From Druceiella hillmani (taxonomy: Eukaryota; Arthropoda; Insecta; Lepidoptera; Hepialidae), in assembly GCA_039881145.1 (NCBI GenBank), contig JAYKKI010000008.1, forward strand, positions 28,626,501 through 28,690,500: DNA of 64,000 bases. The letters are read 5' to 3'. Shown in pieces: positions 1-10,996 of the stretch. Both the position numbers and the translations under genes were made by a program. The notes under the pieces were generated by a model. That model saw only the letters and a program-made list of their open reading frames with translations. It was not told where the DNA came from and made no database searches. Positions within the stretch are counted from its first letter, which is position 1. The number at the start of each line of letters is the position of its first letter.

Positions 1-820
1 AGTTAAACTGGAGTACCTACCTTCTTATTTAACTTATATTTTGTTCTAAGATACCTACCTTTGCGATAAAATTATAAGAAAAAAAATTTCCCAAACAGTA
101 CACGTGATGTGAATGTACTAAAAGTTCTATAACACATAAAATCACTACAAATGTTTTACGGGACTATATCCTTAAAAGGACTTACATCTAGGTTAACGCA
201 TGCACGACTTAAAAATAAATTTCTATCTAAAAGGAATAAACTGGAAAAGCTACGCTTCATTTTGAATCGGTAGGCTCTTACATGTTTCGCCGTCATCTGT
301 CACACTCAGTCTTCGACACCTTGTCATTATCTTCGACTCTGGAGAAAAATATAATTCATAGAGTAACATTCTGACCTTTTTCAATGTCATGAAAAGCATA
401 TTTCTATTATAAAACATAGTTATATTTTAAATTTGGAGCTGGAAAAGACACGTAGAGGCAATATTTTTTAAGCTATTACTATCGGTCTACAACCTACTTT
501 TCCGAAGTAGGTTGATAGTGTTTATGCCCTCATCGGTGTGGATTCTTTGCACCCTACTTCTAAATTCTTTCATTGTCTATATGGAGTTAAAATGTCTACT
601 TTGAGAAACTAGTCTATAATAGCGCACTAAATATAAACCGAGGCGGAGTCGACAATAAATGTGAAATATCATATCACCCTCACGAAATTTACAGTCGAAG
701 TTGGGCAAGTAGAAATGAGGACGGGGTTTTCAATATTCATTTCGAATATTCGTTATAATAGAGCGTCGTAATCTTTTGATATGGGCATCACCCTTTGTAT
801 AATAAAACCGCGTCTGTAGG
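1..820. other. AT-rich noncoding stretch
   Basis: No coding exon or named repeat is recognisable here. All frames are frequently stopped. A small stem-loop lies at 490-514 (separate entry). Confidence 0.5.
490..514. repeat. Short perfect stem-loop
   Basis: CAACCTACTT and AAGTAGGTTG form a perfect 10-bp stem around a 5-nt TTCCG loop. Flanking CTATC/GATAG extends the pairing imperfectly. No function can be assigned; it resembles the many other small inverted repeats in this window. Confidence 0.6.
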
Positions 821-978
821 TATAATTATAAAACTATTAGTTATCACTAAAGCAAAATAATGTAAAATTATAGGTGTCCTAAACAGCGAATAGACAGGAT
901 GACGTCTATTCGTCGTCTAGGAGACCCATAATTTTATATTATTTTGTTTTAGTGGTAACTAATAGTTTTATAATTATA
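821..978. repeat. 158-bp near-perfect palindromic hairpin
   Basis: Both ends read TATAATTATA and the sequence pairs with itself almost to the centre near 899, giving two arms of about 79 bp. The arms differ by a small number of substitutions, for example TTATCACTAAAGC against TTACCACTAAAAC. No ORF is present. It could be a fold-back MITE, a product of local template switching, or a source of hairpin RNA; the sequence alone does not decide. Confidence 0.8.
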
Positions 979-2456
979 CATATTACTCAATGTATAAAAG
1001 AGAATAGTATTTTGTTAAGTGTTATATGTATAAGTATGTATGTGTGTGTGTGTGTGTAAGAGTTTCTTTATTTCTTCTTACAAACCGAGCAGTAGATCAG
1101 ATTTTGATAAATGAGATATCAATTTAATAATCATGCTCTTTAGAATATCATAGAGTGGAAAAAAAAACAATATTTGAAGTGTTTCGTGTAATGTATAAAA
1201 TTAAGTATTTATAAACAAGTGCTGCAAAGATTAACTAATATTATCCAAAATGGAAAAAAACGATTTCGCTCAAAATTCTTCACTTTTTGAATAATGAATA
1301 ACTTTCATTAGCATTATCATCTTCAAGCAAATCAAGTTGACTTAAAGATGTTAGTAAAACCTATTTCTTTCTTGTTTTTGTGTATTTTTTTAGTTTCAGT
1401 CTTTAATTTCTTTCTTGCATTAAAAAAAATATATCGATCCGAGCGATATTTTAATTTATACCTACGTGTATTGAAATGCCCGCCTAGATAGTTTATATAT
1501 AATGTATCTCTAGATAAAAATATTTTTTCGGTCGGTAACATAACACTAGATAATGTCGAAAATCATTATTTGCGAACTCCACATCCTTATTAATTTTCAA
1601 CGATGTTACGTACATCGTACGGATAAAACATAACATGAATATTATTTCAATCTTCAAACGCGTATCCTTTGATTACTCTCGCATGTATTTGCAAAATGAT
1701 GGCGAATTTAATGACTCGAGGAAAGCAACGATACAGATCAATTGGCAAAGGGAAAATACACATTCCATTGTAATTGACTTGGTTGAATATGTATATGCCA
1801 AGGTATTATGGAAGTATTGGCATTAGTAAAGTGTTTGGTCAATATGATTCATTTTATTTTTAATGTATATAAATAATATTATAAAAAAACAAAAAATATT
1901 TTCCGGTTTATTATCCATTGTAAAAAGATTAATTTGTTTATATCATTCCTGCCTGAAAACAATTATCTTAGGAAAACCCTGAATAGTTTTCCGGGTTCTT
2001 TTGTGTCATAAATATAGTTTTAAGGAAGGTAGATACTCACAGTTTAATGTTATGTTTCTTTTTGTGAAACATGAATTACGTAGCACTCAAGATGTGTGAC
2101 TCAAATTAAATTTGAATCCATGTTGTATGCCGTTTTAGGGTAAAATGGTTACCTTTTAATTATGTGAAACAGACTTTCGATTCTTGACATAACTAATATT
2201 ACGACTATATACACAGTGATTTTATTAATTATAATTTCTTCTTTCTTGTGAAGGTATTTTTAATAGGCTTTTATTAGGTCGAATTGTATGTAAATGTACT
2301 ATGTAATGGAATCTGCAAACCTAAATTTCATGCGTTTCTAATTATTGTACAATTATGAAACTTGACAGTTATGTTTAATTCTGACCACAACACAATAATT
2401 TCATCAAAATAAAAAAAAACATTTCCTTTAGTCTTGAAAACAAGTAAATAACGGAA
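979..2456. other. AT-rich noncoding stretch with short TG microsatellite
   Basis: A (TG)n run occupies about 1036-1058. The short open frames at 1332-1541 (minus) and 1635-1826 (plus) have AT-driven composition, no recognisable domain and no splice context, so I do not call them genes. Confidence 0.5.
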
Positions 2457-2705
2457 ATTTAAATTCAATTTTCACCCACTTTCTGAATGTGTCTGAATTA
2501 TTCAAAATTTTGCATACGTAAAAATTTATAAAATAAAAAAAACTTAGTTCAAAACAAAAAAGAAAAAAATTATGGAATTTTTAAATTAAATTTCCACCCA
2601 CTTCCAGATGCCTGAATTAATTAAAATTTTGCACATGTATCAAGAACCGATGACAATGCAATACTTTTATAAAATAAAAAAAAATTTCAATTTTAAAACA
2701 AATAA
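2457..2705 (+). repeat. Two tandem copies of a Helitron-like internal fragment
   Basis: Two diverged direct copies begin near 2457 and 2577. Each carries a TTTC(C)ACCCACTT block followed by TGAATTA and AAAATTTTGCA. The second copy adds GATGACAATGCAATAC. A related block lies at about 61490-61530. Similar segments occur inside lepidopteran non-autonomous Helitrons from memory; no termini are visible here, so the class is an inference. Confidence 0.45.
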
Positions 2706-2858
2706 AGTCCAGAAAAGAAAAATTTAAAATTTACTTTAAAAATGAATTAATGGTTTAAAAAACTAATAAAACGCGCTTTCAAATTTACTGTACTAAAAAG
2801 CAAAAAATAAGTATCGAACCTGTTTTCTCTGTCCACTTCAATAAGGACTTTAGAGTAA

Positions 2859-3322
2859 GGGGCATTTCACGCCAAGCGGACAACGAAAAAAACGTCAGGT
2901 CGTGAAATTTGTTCATATTCTGTTTGATTATACTTCTAGTGAACGTGGATGTGTACACCCATTTTTTTTTCGTGTGGTGCTTTATTGTCGAGTTACAAGC
3001 ATTTGAAAATTAACAATGTATGAGGAATGCATTTTTTGGATGCTTATTTTTTTAATCAAACAATTTGTGACAAAACTTTATAAATATCGTTTCTTGAAGT
3101 TAAAAGTATGCAGTTTTTAATTTTTCCATAGATTTCGAAATTCGAATTTTTTTTACTCGTCGTAAACTGGAAGTGAAGATTCAAATCGATATTCGAGTAA
3201 CTTAGACATATTTTTTTTTCAATATTTTTTATTATAATTATAGCGTTATAAATACTAATACTCCAATAAAAAAATTAAAACGTGATCTCTAATAGTTTAG
3301 GATACAGAGCATGTAAAGTACA
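2859..3322. repeat. Left terminal inverted repeat of the 3.5-kb transposon
   Basis: This pairs with 5904-6368. Matching landmarks running inward are GGGGCATTTCACG, the CGTCAGGTCGTGAA block, GTGTACACCCAT, the ACTCGTCGTAAACTGGAAGTG block, and AGCATGTAAAGTACA at the inner edge. Divergence is scattered substitutions plus small poly-A/T length changes. Confidence 0.9.
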
Positions 3323-3715
3323 TACACATCGCGCCCGGTTTCTAAGAAGTTCTGGGTTATTTGTTAATACTTCGCTATTTACACGTCATTCGGTTATGTT
3401 AACATGCAAAATAAATCAAAATAAACTAAATTCAATTTTTGAGAGTAAAATATATGTAATTGATAACATAAATATTTCTCATTAACGAATTCATACAAAA
3501 CAATGACAATGTTGTGATATACGACCAGTAACGCCATCTCGTAGTGAGTGGTGAAAGCTATTACTAATCCAGAATAATATCGTCGTTACTTGCTAGAAAT
3601 AGACAGTTATATGACGCGTAACTGTCCCGGCCGTAGTTCGAATTAACCGTTATTGTTAGTTGAAGCTTTGACCGCTCATCAGCTAGACGCGTTACTATTT
3701 TCTATTTGATTTAAA

Positions 3716-5653
3716 ATGGATTCTTACGGTGATCGGTGTTTTAATCCGTTTCTCATGGCTCGTCATAAGAAGCGTGTGAAAGTTAGAAAAATATCTAACG
3801 CATTAAGTGTAAAGTGGAAAATTTCGCACAATGTTTATGTATGTGAATCGTGCAGGAAACGACTGTTATATGAATCACCACCTGAAGAAAACATTGTCCA
3901 GTCACAATCTAGTCAGGCATCAAGTGATTATTCACAACCAAACCAAGACGAAAGCTTTATTCCTAAAGATAAATACCAACACATCGCAACACAGACAGAT
4001 ATGTCAACAGAAAACAAAGAAATTTTGAACCAGCTCAAAGAAAAGTTTAATAAACCCTCCACTTCTACTTCCGTTAAGACCATGATACCGAAGTCCTGGA
4101 GTGAGAATAAATTATCTCAAGAATTCGGAACATACCGACGCCAAGCAAGAAAATCTAAGATACTAGTTGAACAGTTTGGCATCTTGACTTCGCCGAACCT
4201 TCGCGATGGTCGCAAATTATCTGCCGAAACTGAAAGCTTGGTAAAAAGTTATTATCTTCGTGAAGATATTAGCAGAGTGATGCCAGGTAAAAAAGATTTC
4301 GTATCCATTAAATTAGACGGTGAAAAAAGGACACATGTGCAAAAACAACTGCTTATGTGTAATATAGATGAGCCTTATCAAAAGTTTAAAATAGAGCATC
4401 CAAATGTAAAAGTTGGCTTAACAAAATTTTTTACCGTAAGACCAAAACAATGTGTTTTCGCGGGAGATTCTGGGACACATATTGTATGTGTCTGTATGTA
4501 TCATCAAAATGCTAATGTTTAGAGGAGGGGATGTTGCCAACCTAACTTCTGGTACTACCATGCATCTTTCGTCTTATAAAGAATGTCTTAAAATGATGAT
4601 GTGTGCCAATCCAACGCCGGAATGTCATTTAATGACAACAAAGACAGTAAAATCTCCAAACAAAAGTTGCTCTTCCAGTCCTGGCTTAAGTGGAATACGT
4701 GATCATTTAAAAACGGTATTCGATGACAATAATGTGACAAACATTCAGTTTGAAAAATGGGAAGGTACAGACCGCTTCACGATAGCCACCCAAGTGTCTT
4801 CTGCTGATGACTTTGTTGATTGCTTGTGTATCGCTTTAGATTTATTAAAGCCACATGATTAAATCGCTGATCAACAAGCTCTTTATTCTAAAACTCTTAA
4901 AGAAACTATCTTTCAAAGATAGTTTCTTTAAGAGTTGGAAATTCTCTTGGAGAGGGTGAAATTCTCTTGCAATGTGATTTCGCCGAAAACTACAGTTTTG
5001 TGGTTCAAGATGCTGCCCAATCGTTCCATTGGAACAATGACCAAGCAACGCTTTTGACATCTGTGTTTTATTATAAAGATGGAAATGAGATAAAACATGG
5101 GAGCATCGTCATGATTTCCGACGATTTAAAACACGATACTGCCACGTTCTATGCTTTTCAAAAAATACTTCACCAGCACCTAGCTGACCATGGGATTGCG
5201 GTTTCTATCTTAAAATACATCACAGACGGAGCTCCTCAACATTTCAAGAATAGGTTCAATTTCGTAAATTTATTTTATTATAGACAATATTTTAACATAC
5301 GCGCAGAATTACACTTTCATGCTACGTCGCATGGAAAAGGACCATGTGATGGTCTTGAGGAAAACCTTAAACGTCTGGTAACCCGCTCCAGTTTACAGTC
5401 TACGAATAATGCGATAACTACACTTTTCAGATTGTATGAGTGGGCAAAATCATCGTTGACTGAAACGTCTGTATACTACTGTTCAAAGGAAAGTATTCAA
5501 GAAGAACGAGATTTTCTAGAAGTTCGTTTTGCTTCTGCTATTACTGTTCCTGGAACAAAGAAACTTCATGCTTTTTTTCCAACCACCGAGGGTCTATTGG
5601 TTAAAAGAACCAGTCAAAGTGCAACTAGGAAAATTGTAAAAATTACAAAATAA
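3716..5653 (+). pseudogene. Broken DDE transposase of the 3.5-kb element
   Basis: This would catalyse excision and integration of the surrounding element. The reading starts at ATG 3716. The first segment (to about 4515) has an N-terminal CFNPF motif and CESC at residues about 43-46, probably a zinc-binding DNA-contact domain, and ends in a conserved-looking HIVCVCMYHQNAN stretch. The frame then shifts by +1 near 4500-4520. The second segment runs in frame 3 to an in-frame TAA at 4860-4862, after which homologous-looking residues continue. A 43-bp palindrome at 4893-4935 coincides with a further change of frame. The third segment runs in frame 2 to 5653 and carries the catalytic signature: CDFAENY (D near 4976), TDGAPQHFKN (D near 5225) and SHGKGPCDGLEE (E near 5357-5360). 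At least three lesions mean no functional protein is made from this copy. Family placement as Sola-like is inference; a DDE transposase is well supported. Confidence 0.85.
4893..4935. repeat. Perfect 43-bp palindrome inside the transposase pseudogene
   Basis: Two 21-bp arms (ACTCTTAAAG... and ...CTTTAAGAGT) flank a single C and match perfectly. It sits where the coding frame changes, so it is most simply a secondary lesion in a dead transposase, for example from template switching during replication. Its perfection suggests it is recent relative to the decay of the element. Confidence 0.9.
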
Positions 5654-5903
5654 AACTATATACTATAATACTCTCTCAATAAAAACGTACCTGTCCTATA
5701 AAATTGACTAAATAGTTTGATTTCAATCACCTACATTTATACACCTAGGTCCAAACAGTGCTATTTTCCGTTTAACCAACATAGAAAATAGCTGTTCAGA
5801 TTTAGGTGTGCGAATATTAGTATTTTATTCATATAATTACTGCTTTAATTCGACAGTGGCTCATTTCAAGCAGCGATATGTGTTTCAATCACTTCGAGGC
5901 GGA

Positions 5904-6368
5904 TGTACTTTACATGCTCTGTATCCTAAACTATTAGAGATCACGTTTTAATTTTTTTATTGGAATATTAGTATTTATAACGCTATAATTCTAATAAAAA
6001 ATATTGAAAAAAAAATATGTCGTAGTTACTCGAATATCGATTTGAATCTTCACTTCCGGTTTACGACGAGTAAAAAAAATTCCAATTTCGAATTCTATGA
6101 AAAAATTAAAAACTGCATACTTTTAACTTCAAGAAACAATCTTTATAAAGTTTTGTCACAAATTGTTTGATTAAAAAAATAAGCATCCAAAAAATGCATT
6201 CCTCATACATTGTTAATTTTCAAAAGCTCGTAACTCGACAATAAAGCACCACACGAAAAAAAACATGGGTGTGCACATCCATGTTCACTAGAAGTATAAT
6301 CAAACAGAATATGAACAAAATTCACGACCTGACTTTTTTTTTGTTGTCCTCTTGACGTGAAATGCCCC
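5904..6368. repeat. Right terminal inverted repeat of the 3.5-kb transposon
   Basis: Inverted partner of 2859-3322, beginning TGTACTTTACATGCT at the inner edge and ending CGTGAAATGCCCC at the outer edge, followed directly by the GTAA target duplication at 6369-6372. Confidence 0.9.
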
Positions 6369-6664
6369 GTAAGCCATATTTATTATTGAGTATAATATTT
6401 GAGTGTAAAAGCGTGGGGCGCTATATCTCAAAAATAAATGATTTTGCTTTTCAAATTAATATTAAGTGAATGAAAATGCTTATCATTTTAGTTAGTTATC
6501 AAAACAAAGCAGCCCACCCTTTTACACTCAAATATTATACTCCATAACAAACGTGGCTTATACTAAAGTCCTTACTGAGTTAACAGAGAAAACAGGTCCG
6601 ATAATTAGTTTTTGCTTTTTAGTGCAGTATTTTCAAAAGCGTGTTTTTTTTACTATTCATTTAT

Positions 6665-7250
6665 TATATTATAAAAAGTTCTCCAATTTCCTTTTACTGA
6701 TATCTCTAGATATCAGATGATAATATACAGAGATCTCCGCCTCATGTCTTTCTTAATGGAACATGGGAGGGAACGCTAAAAGGATTCACATCCCGATGGG
6801 GTACAGCTCAGTGATTTTTCTTTTCTCAAATATATTTTCATTTTCCGTTTGGAAGACAACAACAACGTATTCAGTTTATGGAAATGCGTACGTGTACCCA
6901 TGAGATTTCGTTTGAAATTGTTTTCTCTCCCTAATCATGTGGTTTTGGAAAGGGAACATATTTTATTTAAGGAAGTCTTTGTCTATATGCGAAAATTTTA
7001 AGGGTTCCAAATATTATTAAATATTTTTAAATGTAACACGGCTGTTATGTTAAAGTTTAAATTATTAAAAAGTGCTTTATTGTATTATTTTGTAATTGTA
7101 CATTAGTTTATTGTAGTTACAATTGGTATCTATTAGTGGGTATAATAGAAACATTTAGTGGTTTGGAAAAGATAGTCCTGTAAAAATTGTATTCAACTTG
7201 TTTCTTATTTTATATCATTATTGATGTGAATCATCTAACGGCGCGTTTGG
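6665..7250. other. Noncoding stretch
   Basis: No exon, ORF or named repeat recognised. Contains a small ATATCTCTAGATAT-type palindrome near 6700-6715. Confidence 0.4.
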
Positions 7251-7252
7251 AT

Positions 7253-7325
7253 GGGAGTTAAAACGTTCTGATGGCACGTCGCGACGTGTCATTCGGCCAG
7301 CTTCCGCCCTGCCGGTTCTTTCCAA
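7253..7325 (+). repeat. GC-rich interspersed repeat, copy 1
   Basis: CGTTCTGATGGCACGTCGC is followed by GACGTGTCATTC and GCCAGCTTCCGCCCTGCC. The same order recurs at 8237-8305 in direct orientation, and its first half matches the arms of the inverted repeat at 27746-27825. Probably the end of a MITE or other short element; class unknown. Confidence 0.7.
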
Positions 7326-8236
7326 CTTAATTTTTGAAAAATTATTTCAAAAAATAAAACAAAATTAATGTTTATTATTAACAACTATCTGGATATTTGT
7401 TTTTTCGTATTCGTTCAAATAAAAATATTTCAACAAAAAAGTATAAACAATTTAGATTTTCAAATCTTCCCATGACAGTTCACATTTTTTTTTGGTTTTT
7501 ATATTAATTAGCGTGATCGAAAATAGTTTCTAATAGCTAGGAATTGGAATTTATTGAGAGGATAGCAATTTGCAAGCGTGAAAGAAAATATACGCGTACA
7601 ATTGCATTTAGGGCAGAAATTTAATTAGATGGAATACGTAGCTTATTAAACAAAAATTGGCTGAAAAGTCGTTATAAGACAAAATGGAATAAGGTTTGAA
7701 TAACCGTAAATATTATTAGAAGCTTTAATAAAAGTGTATGCCAACAGGTTGTATATGTGAGCGAAAGATCAGATAGCTATATTGGAGAAGTGGTAACGTG
7801 GTATTAATATTGTTATCTTCTCGCCCTTATTAGTGATAGCGTTATGTTAATTATTCTTGAATGTAACTTACGGAATAGTTTATTTCAAAAATATAGTTTT
7901 TTCTCCTATTTACTTCCAAAGAAATTCAGCAAATTTAATTAACAGAAGATAGAAGAAGAATGAAAGAAAAAAATTAATGAAAAAATTATTTTAAAAGGCT
8001 GTTAAGTTCGTTTTTGAGGACGCATTATATGTACTTGGCAAGTTGATTACATTATATAATTGAATAGATATTTAAGAATTACCGATAGAATCATCTTATA
8101 TAATGTGGCATAACATTCCAATGACAATCTCTGAGTTTGTTCAATTTAATTTTTTGAGTTATTTTCTTAGCAAAATCGTCGCTTTGCTTACAACAAGCTA
8201 CCATTGCGTTGAGCGAGTTAGTGAGAAAGTATTTAG
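7326..8236. other. AT-rich noncoding stretch
   Basis: Lies between two direct copies of a GC-rich repeat and could be the interior of one element or unrelated sequence. No coding signal was seen. Confidence 0.4.
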
Positions 8237-8305
8237 AGAACAGATGGCACGTAGTGACGTGTCATTCCGCCAGCTTCCGCCCTGCCAATTCTTTCCGACC
8301 TAATA
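8237..8305 (+). repeat. GC-rich interspersed repeat, copy 2
   Basis: AGAACAGATGGCACGTAG is followed by GACGTGTCATTCCGCCAG and CTTCCGCCCTGCC, about 85-90% like copy 1 at 7253-7325. The open frame spanning 8103-8303 runs through this repeat and is not a gene. Confidence 0.7.
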
Positions 8306-10539
8306 ATAATTTCCGACTTAATCATAAATGGAAATGGTTAAAAACAAATACGATGAATATAATACATAATTAAAAATGGTGAATCAATGAACCAGTCCAC
8401 GATCTTGGTTTTAAAGTTGCTAATCGAACAGCAGGACTAGTAAGGGCGACATAAAGCCCTCAATAAAGAGTTAAGCAAATTAATCGCGCCGACAATCGGA
8501 AAACGGACGATGTGGAATATAAAATAGTAGGTACGTTCGCACTCACGCGGAGCAGTTCTATTTAAATCATGGCATCTCTCCCCACACTGATGGTTTACGG
8601 ACGTAACTATCTAACATTTTTAATAAACGTATACTTAGGTAGTAGCCAGTAGCTAGGTATAACTTTCTTTTTAAATGCAGAGTTATATTCATCCAAATAA
8701 AAAATTAAAAACAACAAATTGAGTAACAACTAGAAAAAACATGCAGAAATTTTTTTTAGATATAATAGGTGAAAATATTTATTTCGAATTTGCTTTCTAA
8801 ACGTCTTTGTTATCCGAGTTGTTTTTTATTCCCTTTAAGAGGCGTAAGTTGTTTTTATGCGACATAATCTATATGTGATTTGCACACCATCCCAATAGAA
8901 ACACTGTCGTAGTGAAACGTGAAAGGTATTTTAATGGAATCTTCCTCCACCGTAATAGATGATGTGTAGCATAGTCGCATTTCTTGTTAAGTGGAAATGG
9001 TGATGATAGTGAACAGTTTAAAGAAGTAAAAGCTTGCTTAATCGAATAAAGTGCTTTTCTGTCCTAAATAATTGAGCAGTTCGGTCTATAAATAGGCTCA
9101 TCAATATGTATATTATCAAGCTCCTTACCTGAGGCCACCATTGAACCAAGATAAATTTTGCATTGCTTGAAAATCTTGTATAAATGAGAACTCCGTTAGA
9201 TCCACGATAAAGAAAATTGCTTAAATTCAATTTACAGCTCATTTATTTCTGGCGGGACTTAGAACTGAGAAAATGTTTGGAAAAGGCACTACATTTATAA
9301 TTTCATTTAGAACTCGTGATTCTATGACTTTTCTTGCTTTTTCACTTGCACTTCACTTAATTTATTAATTATTACTTTTATCTTTGTATAGTAGTAAGGG
9401 ATGTCCAGGTCAGTAGTAATACTTGTTGAAAATGATTAATCGTTTAAATGGTTTAATATTAATTGAAGTAAATATTAGCGATTTCATTGTCTTAATTGCA
9501 GATATAAACATTAAAATTTTATTACATTTCAAATAGCTAATATATTTCAGAAAATAAACAAATATACAATTGAAACTAATAATCTCGATTTAATAATTAG
9601 TTTAATCTGTGTTAAGTATGTTTCCAGCATTATATTAGAATGTATCCGGCATTATATCCCTTATAAAAAAATTAATGGTCTTTTCTGATTCAAGAATGCA
9701 AGAAAGGACTCTTGTGGTGTAACAACTTTCCTTATTTAGTGTAATAAGATTTCTTTACCGTTGGCGAAATATTTTGATTTTTTTAAAAATAAAAGTCCTG
9801 CCTTGAATTTGTTGATAAACATTTAGTAGTTGGACTTTTGCGTACAGTTATGATTTAAAATGTTTATTTTGTAAGATATTCGCTACTACAGAAGAAAGTG
9901 GTTTTTATATTTTCTATATTTCGAGTCCATAATTCGCTTACTACAATAACACCAATAACTCTAAATCTTGACAATTAGTGAATAATTTGCAGTCTTTAGA
10001 TTATAGGTCGATTATATATCGATTTTTATGACTCAGGTCCAATTGGCCCCTGATGTCCTGATGGCTATTATAAAATAATGTTAACTATTTTGTGATGTCC
10101 TAAATACATAAGGCAATAATTTTAGTTACTTTTCTACAATTTTAATAGTAAATCATCATGGATATTATTGCTCTTAGTAAGTAGAAAAATAATATATTAG
10201 TACATTATGAAAGAGCATTTATGGCAGCATTTTGAGATGGGTGTTAAGAAATTAGGGATTATGTACATTAAATGTGATAGAAAAAACAATTTTATATAAA
10301 TGAAAAGCGTATGGAACCAATGAATAATTAGTAACTAGCAAAATAAATGTATGAAAGAACTAATTAACAATACGAAAAACAAACAATATTATCGTACACA
10401 TATCACAATAAGTATCAGCAATTAATTTAAATGTTATCGAAAATAGTAACCGATCTATAGATATAATGAGATCGTAAACAAGCCGTGTCTGTAGATTAAA
10501 TATTTTTTCAAAAAAACAATTTATACACGTTGTAATAAT
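8306..10539. other. Noncoding stretch
   Basis: AT-rich, with no recognisable exon. A local partial duplication is visible near 9620-9660 (two CCAGCATTATAT / CCGGCATTATAT blocks). The minus-strand open frame at 9018-9242 has no recognisable domain. Confidence 0.45.
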
Positions 10540-10996
10540 GTTACCGAGGCCAAAAAAATAGTTTTTAGAGTTTTTGTCTGTTTGGCTGTGCGTTTGTGCG
10601 CACTAAGCTCAGAAACAGCTTAACCGATTTATATGCAGTTTTCACTAATATATTGTAACAAGCTTCCCATAATATTTAGTGTTTGTTTCATTCAAATCGG
10701 CTTACAAACAAAAAAGTGTTGTTAATTTAAATAATACGGCCTATTCTAGAAACGCATTTCGGTCGATTTAGCTGAAACTTTTGTTAACTGTAGTTTGTAA
10801 AACCGTGATTGGAAGTATACCCGATATTGAGAATATAGAAATTTGGGAATATAGAATAATAAATTATATATTTCTATTTTGTTATAATTTGAGATGTACA
10901 TGTAGATGAACAAATACGTGACAACTTTTCATTACAAGAAAATCTGATAAAATCAAGACTGAAGTCAATGCGAAGGAAATCGCGGGCACCAGCTAG
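10540..10996 (+). mobile_element. Non-autonomous Helitron (lepidopteran type)
   Basis: Helitrons move by rolling-circle replication and end in a short hairpin followed by CTRR. The tail here reads AAATCGCGGGCACCAGCTAG, ending in CTAG at 10993-10996 and followed by a T, as expected for insertion between A and T. Internal landmarks familiar from lepidopteran copies include TTTTTGTCTGTTTGGCTG near 10568, CGCACTAAGCTCAG, and ACCGATTTATATGCAGTTTT. The 5' end (TC) cannot be fixed and may lie upstream. No Rep/helicase ORF is present. Confidence 0.8.

Larger units (their letters stand above)
2859..6368 (+). mobile_element. 3.5-kb DDE DNA transposon, candidate Sola-type
   Basis: The element begins GGGGCATTTCACG and ends CGTGAAATGCCCC. 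It is flanked by the 4-bp direct repeat GTAA at 2855-2858 and 6369-6372. Its terminal inverted repeats are about 464 bp long (2859-3322 and 5904-6368). Between them lies a degraded plus-strand transposase (3716-5653). The 4-bp duplication, long inverted repeats, N-terminal Cys-rich region and the 'DFAEN...DG..FKN...HGKG..DG' catalytic pattern point to a cut-and-paste DDE element. Sola-type is my best placement because Sola elements make 4-bp duplications, but other 4-bp families are not excluded without a search. It is nested in an older fold-back element. Confidence 0.85.
2741..6664. mobile_element. Fold-back element split by a later transposon insertion
   Basis: The left arm (about 2741-2858, resuming at 6373-6422) pairs with the right arm (about 6512-6664). 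Matching blocks include TAAGGACTTTAG, AAAACAGGT/ACCTGTTTT, CTAAAAAGCAAAAA and GAGTATAATATTTGAGTG. Without the inserted 3.5-kb element this would be roughly 410 bp with a loop near 6423-6511. The right arm keeps the uninterrupted sequence, so it shows what the left arm was before insertion. No coding capacity belongs to this outer element. It is likely a MITE or fold-back element of unknown superfamily; its outer ends are approximate. Confidence 0.75.
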
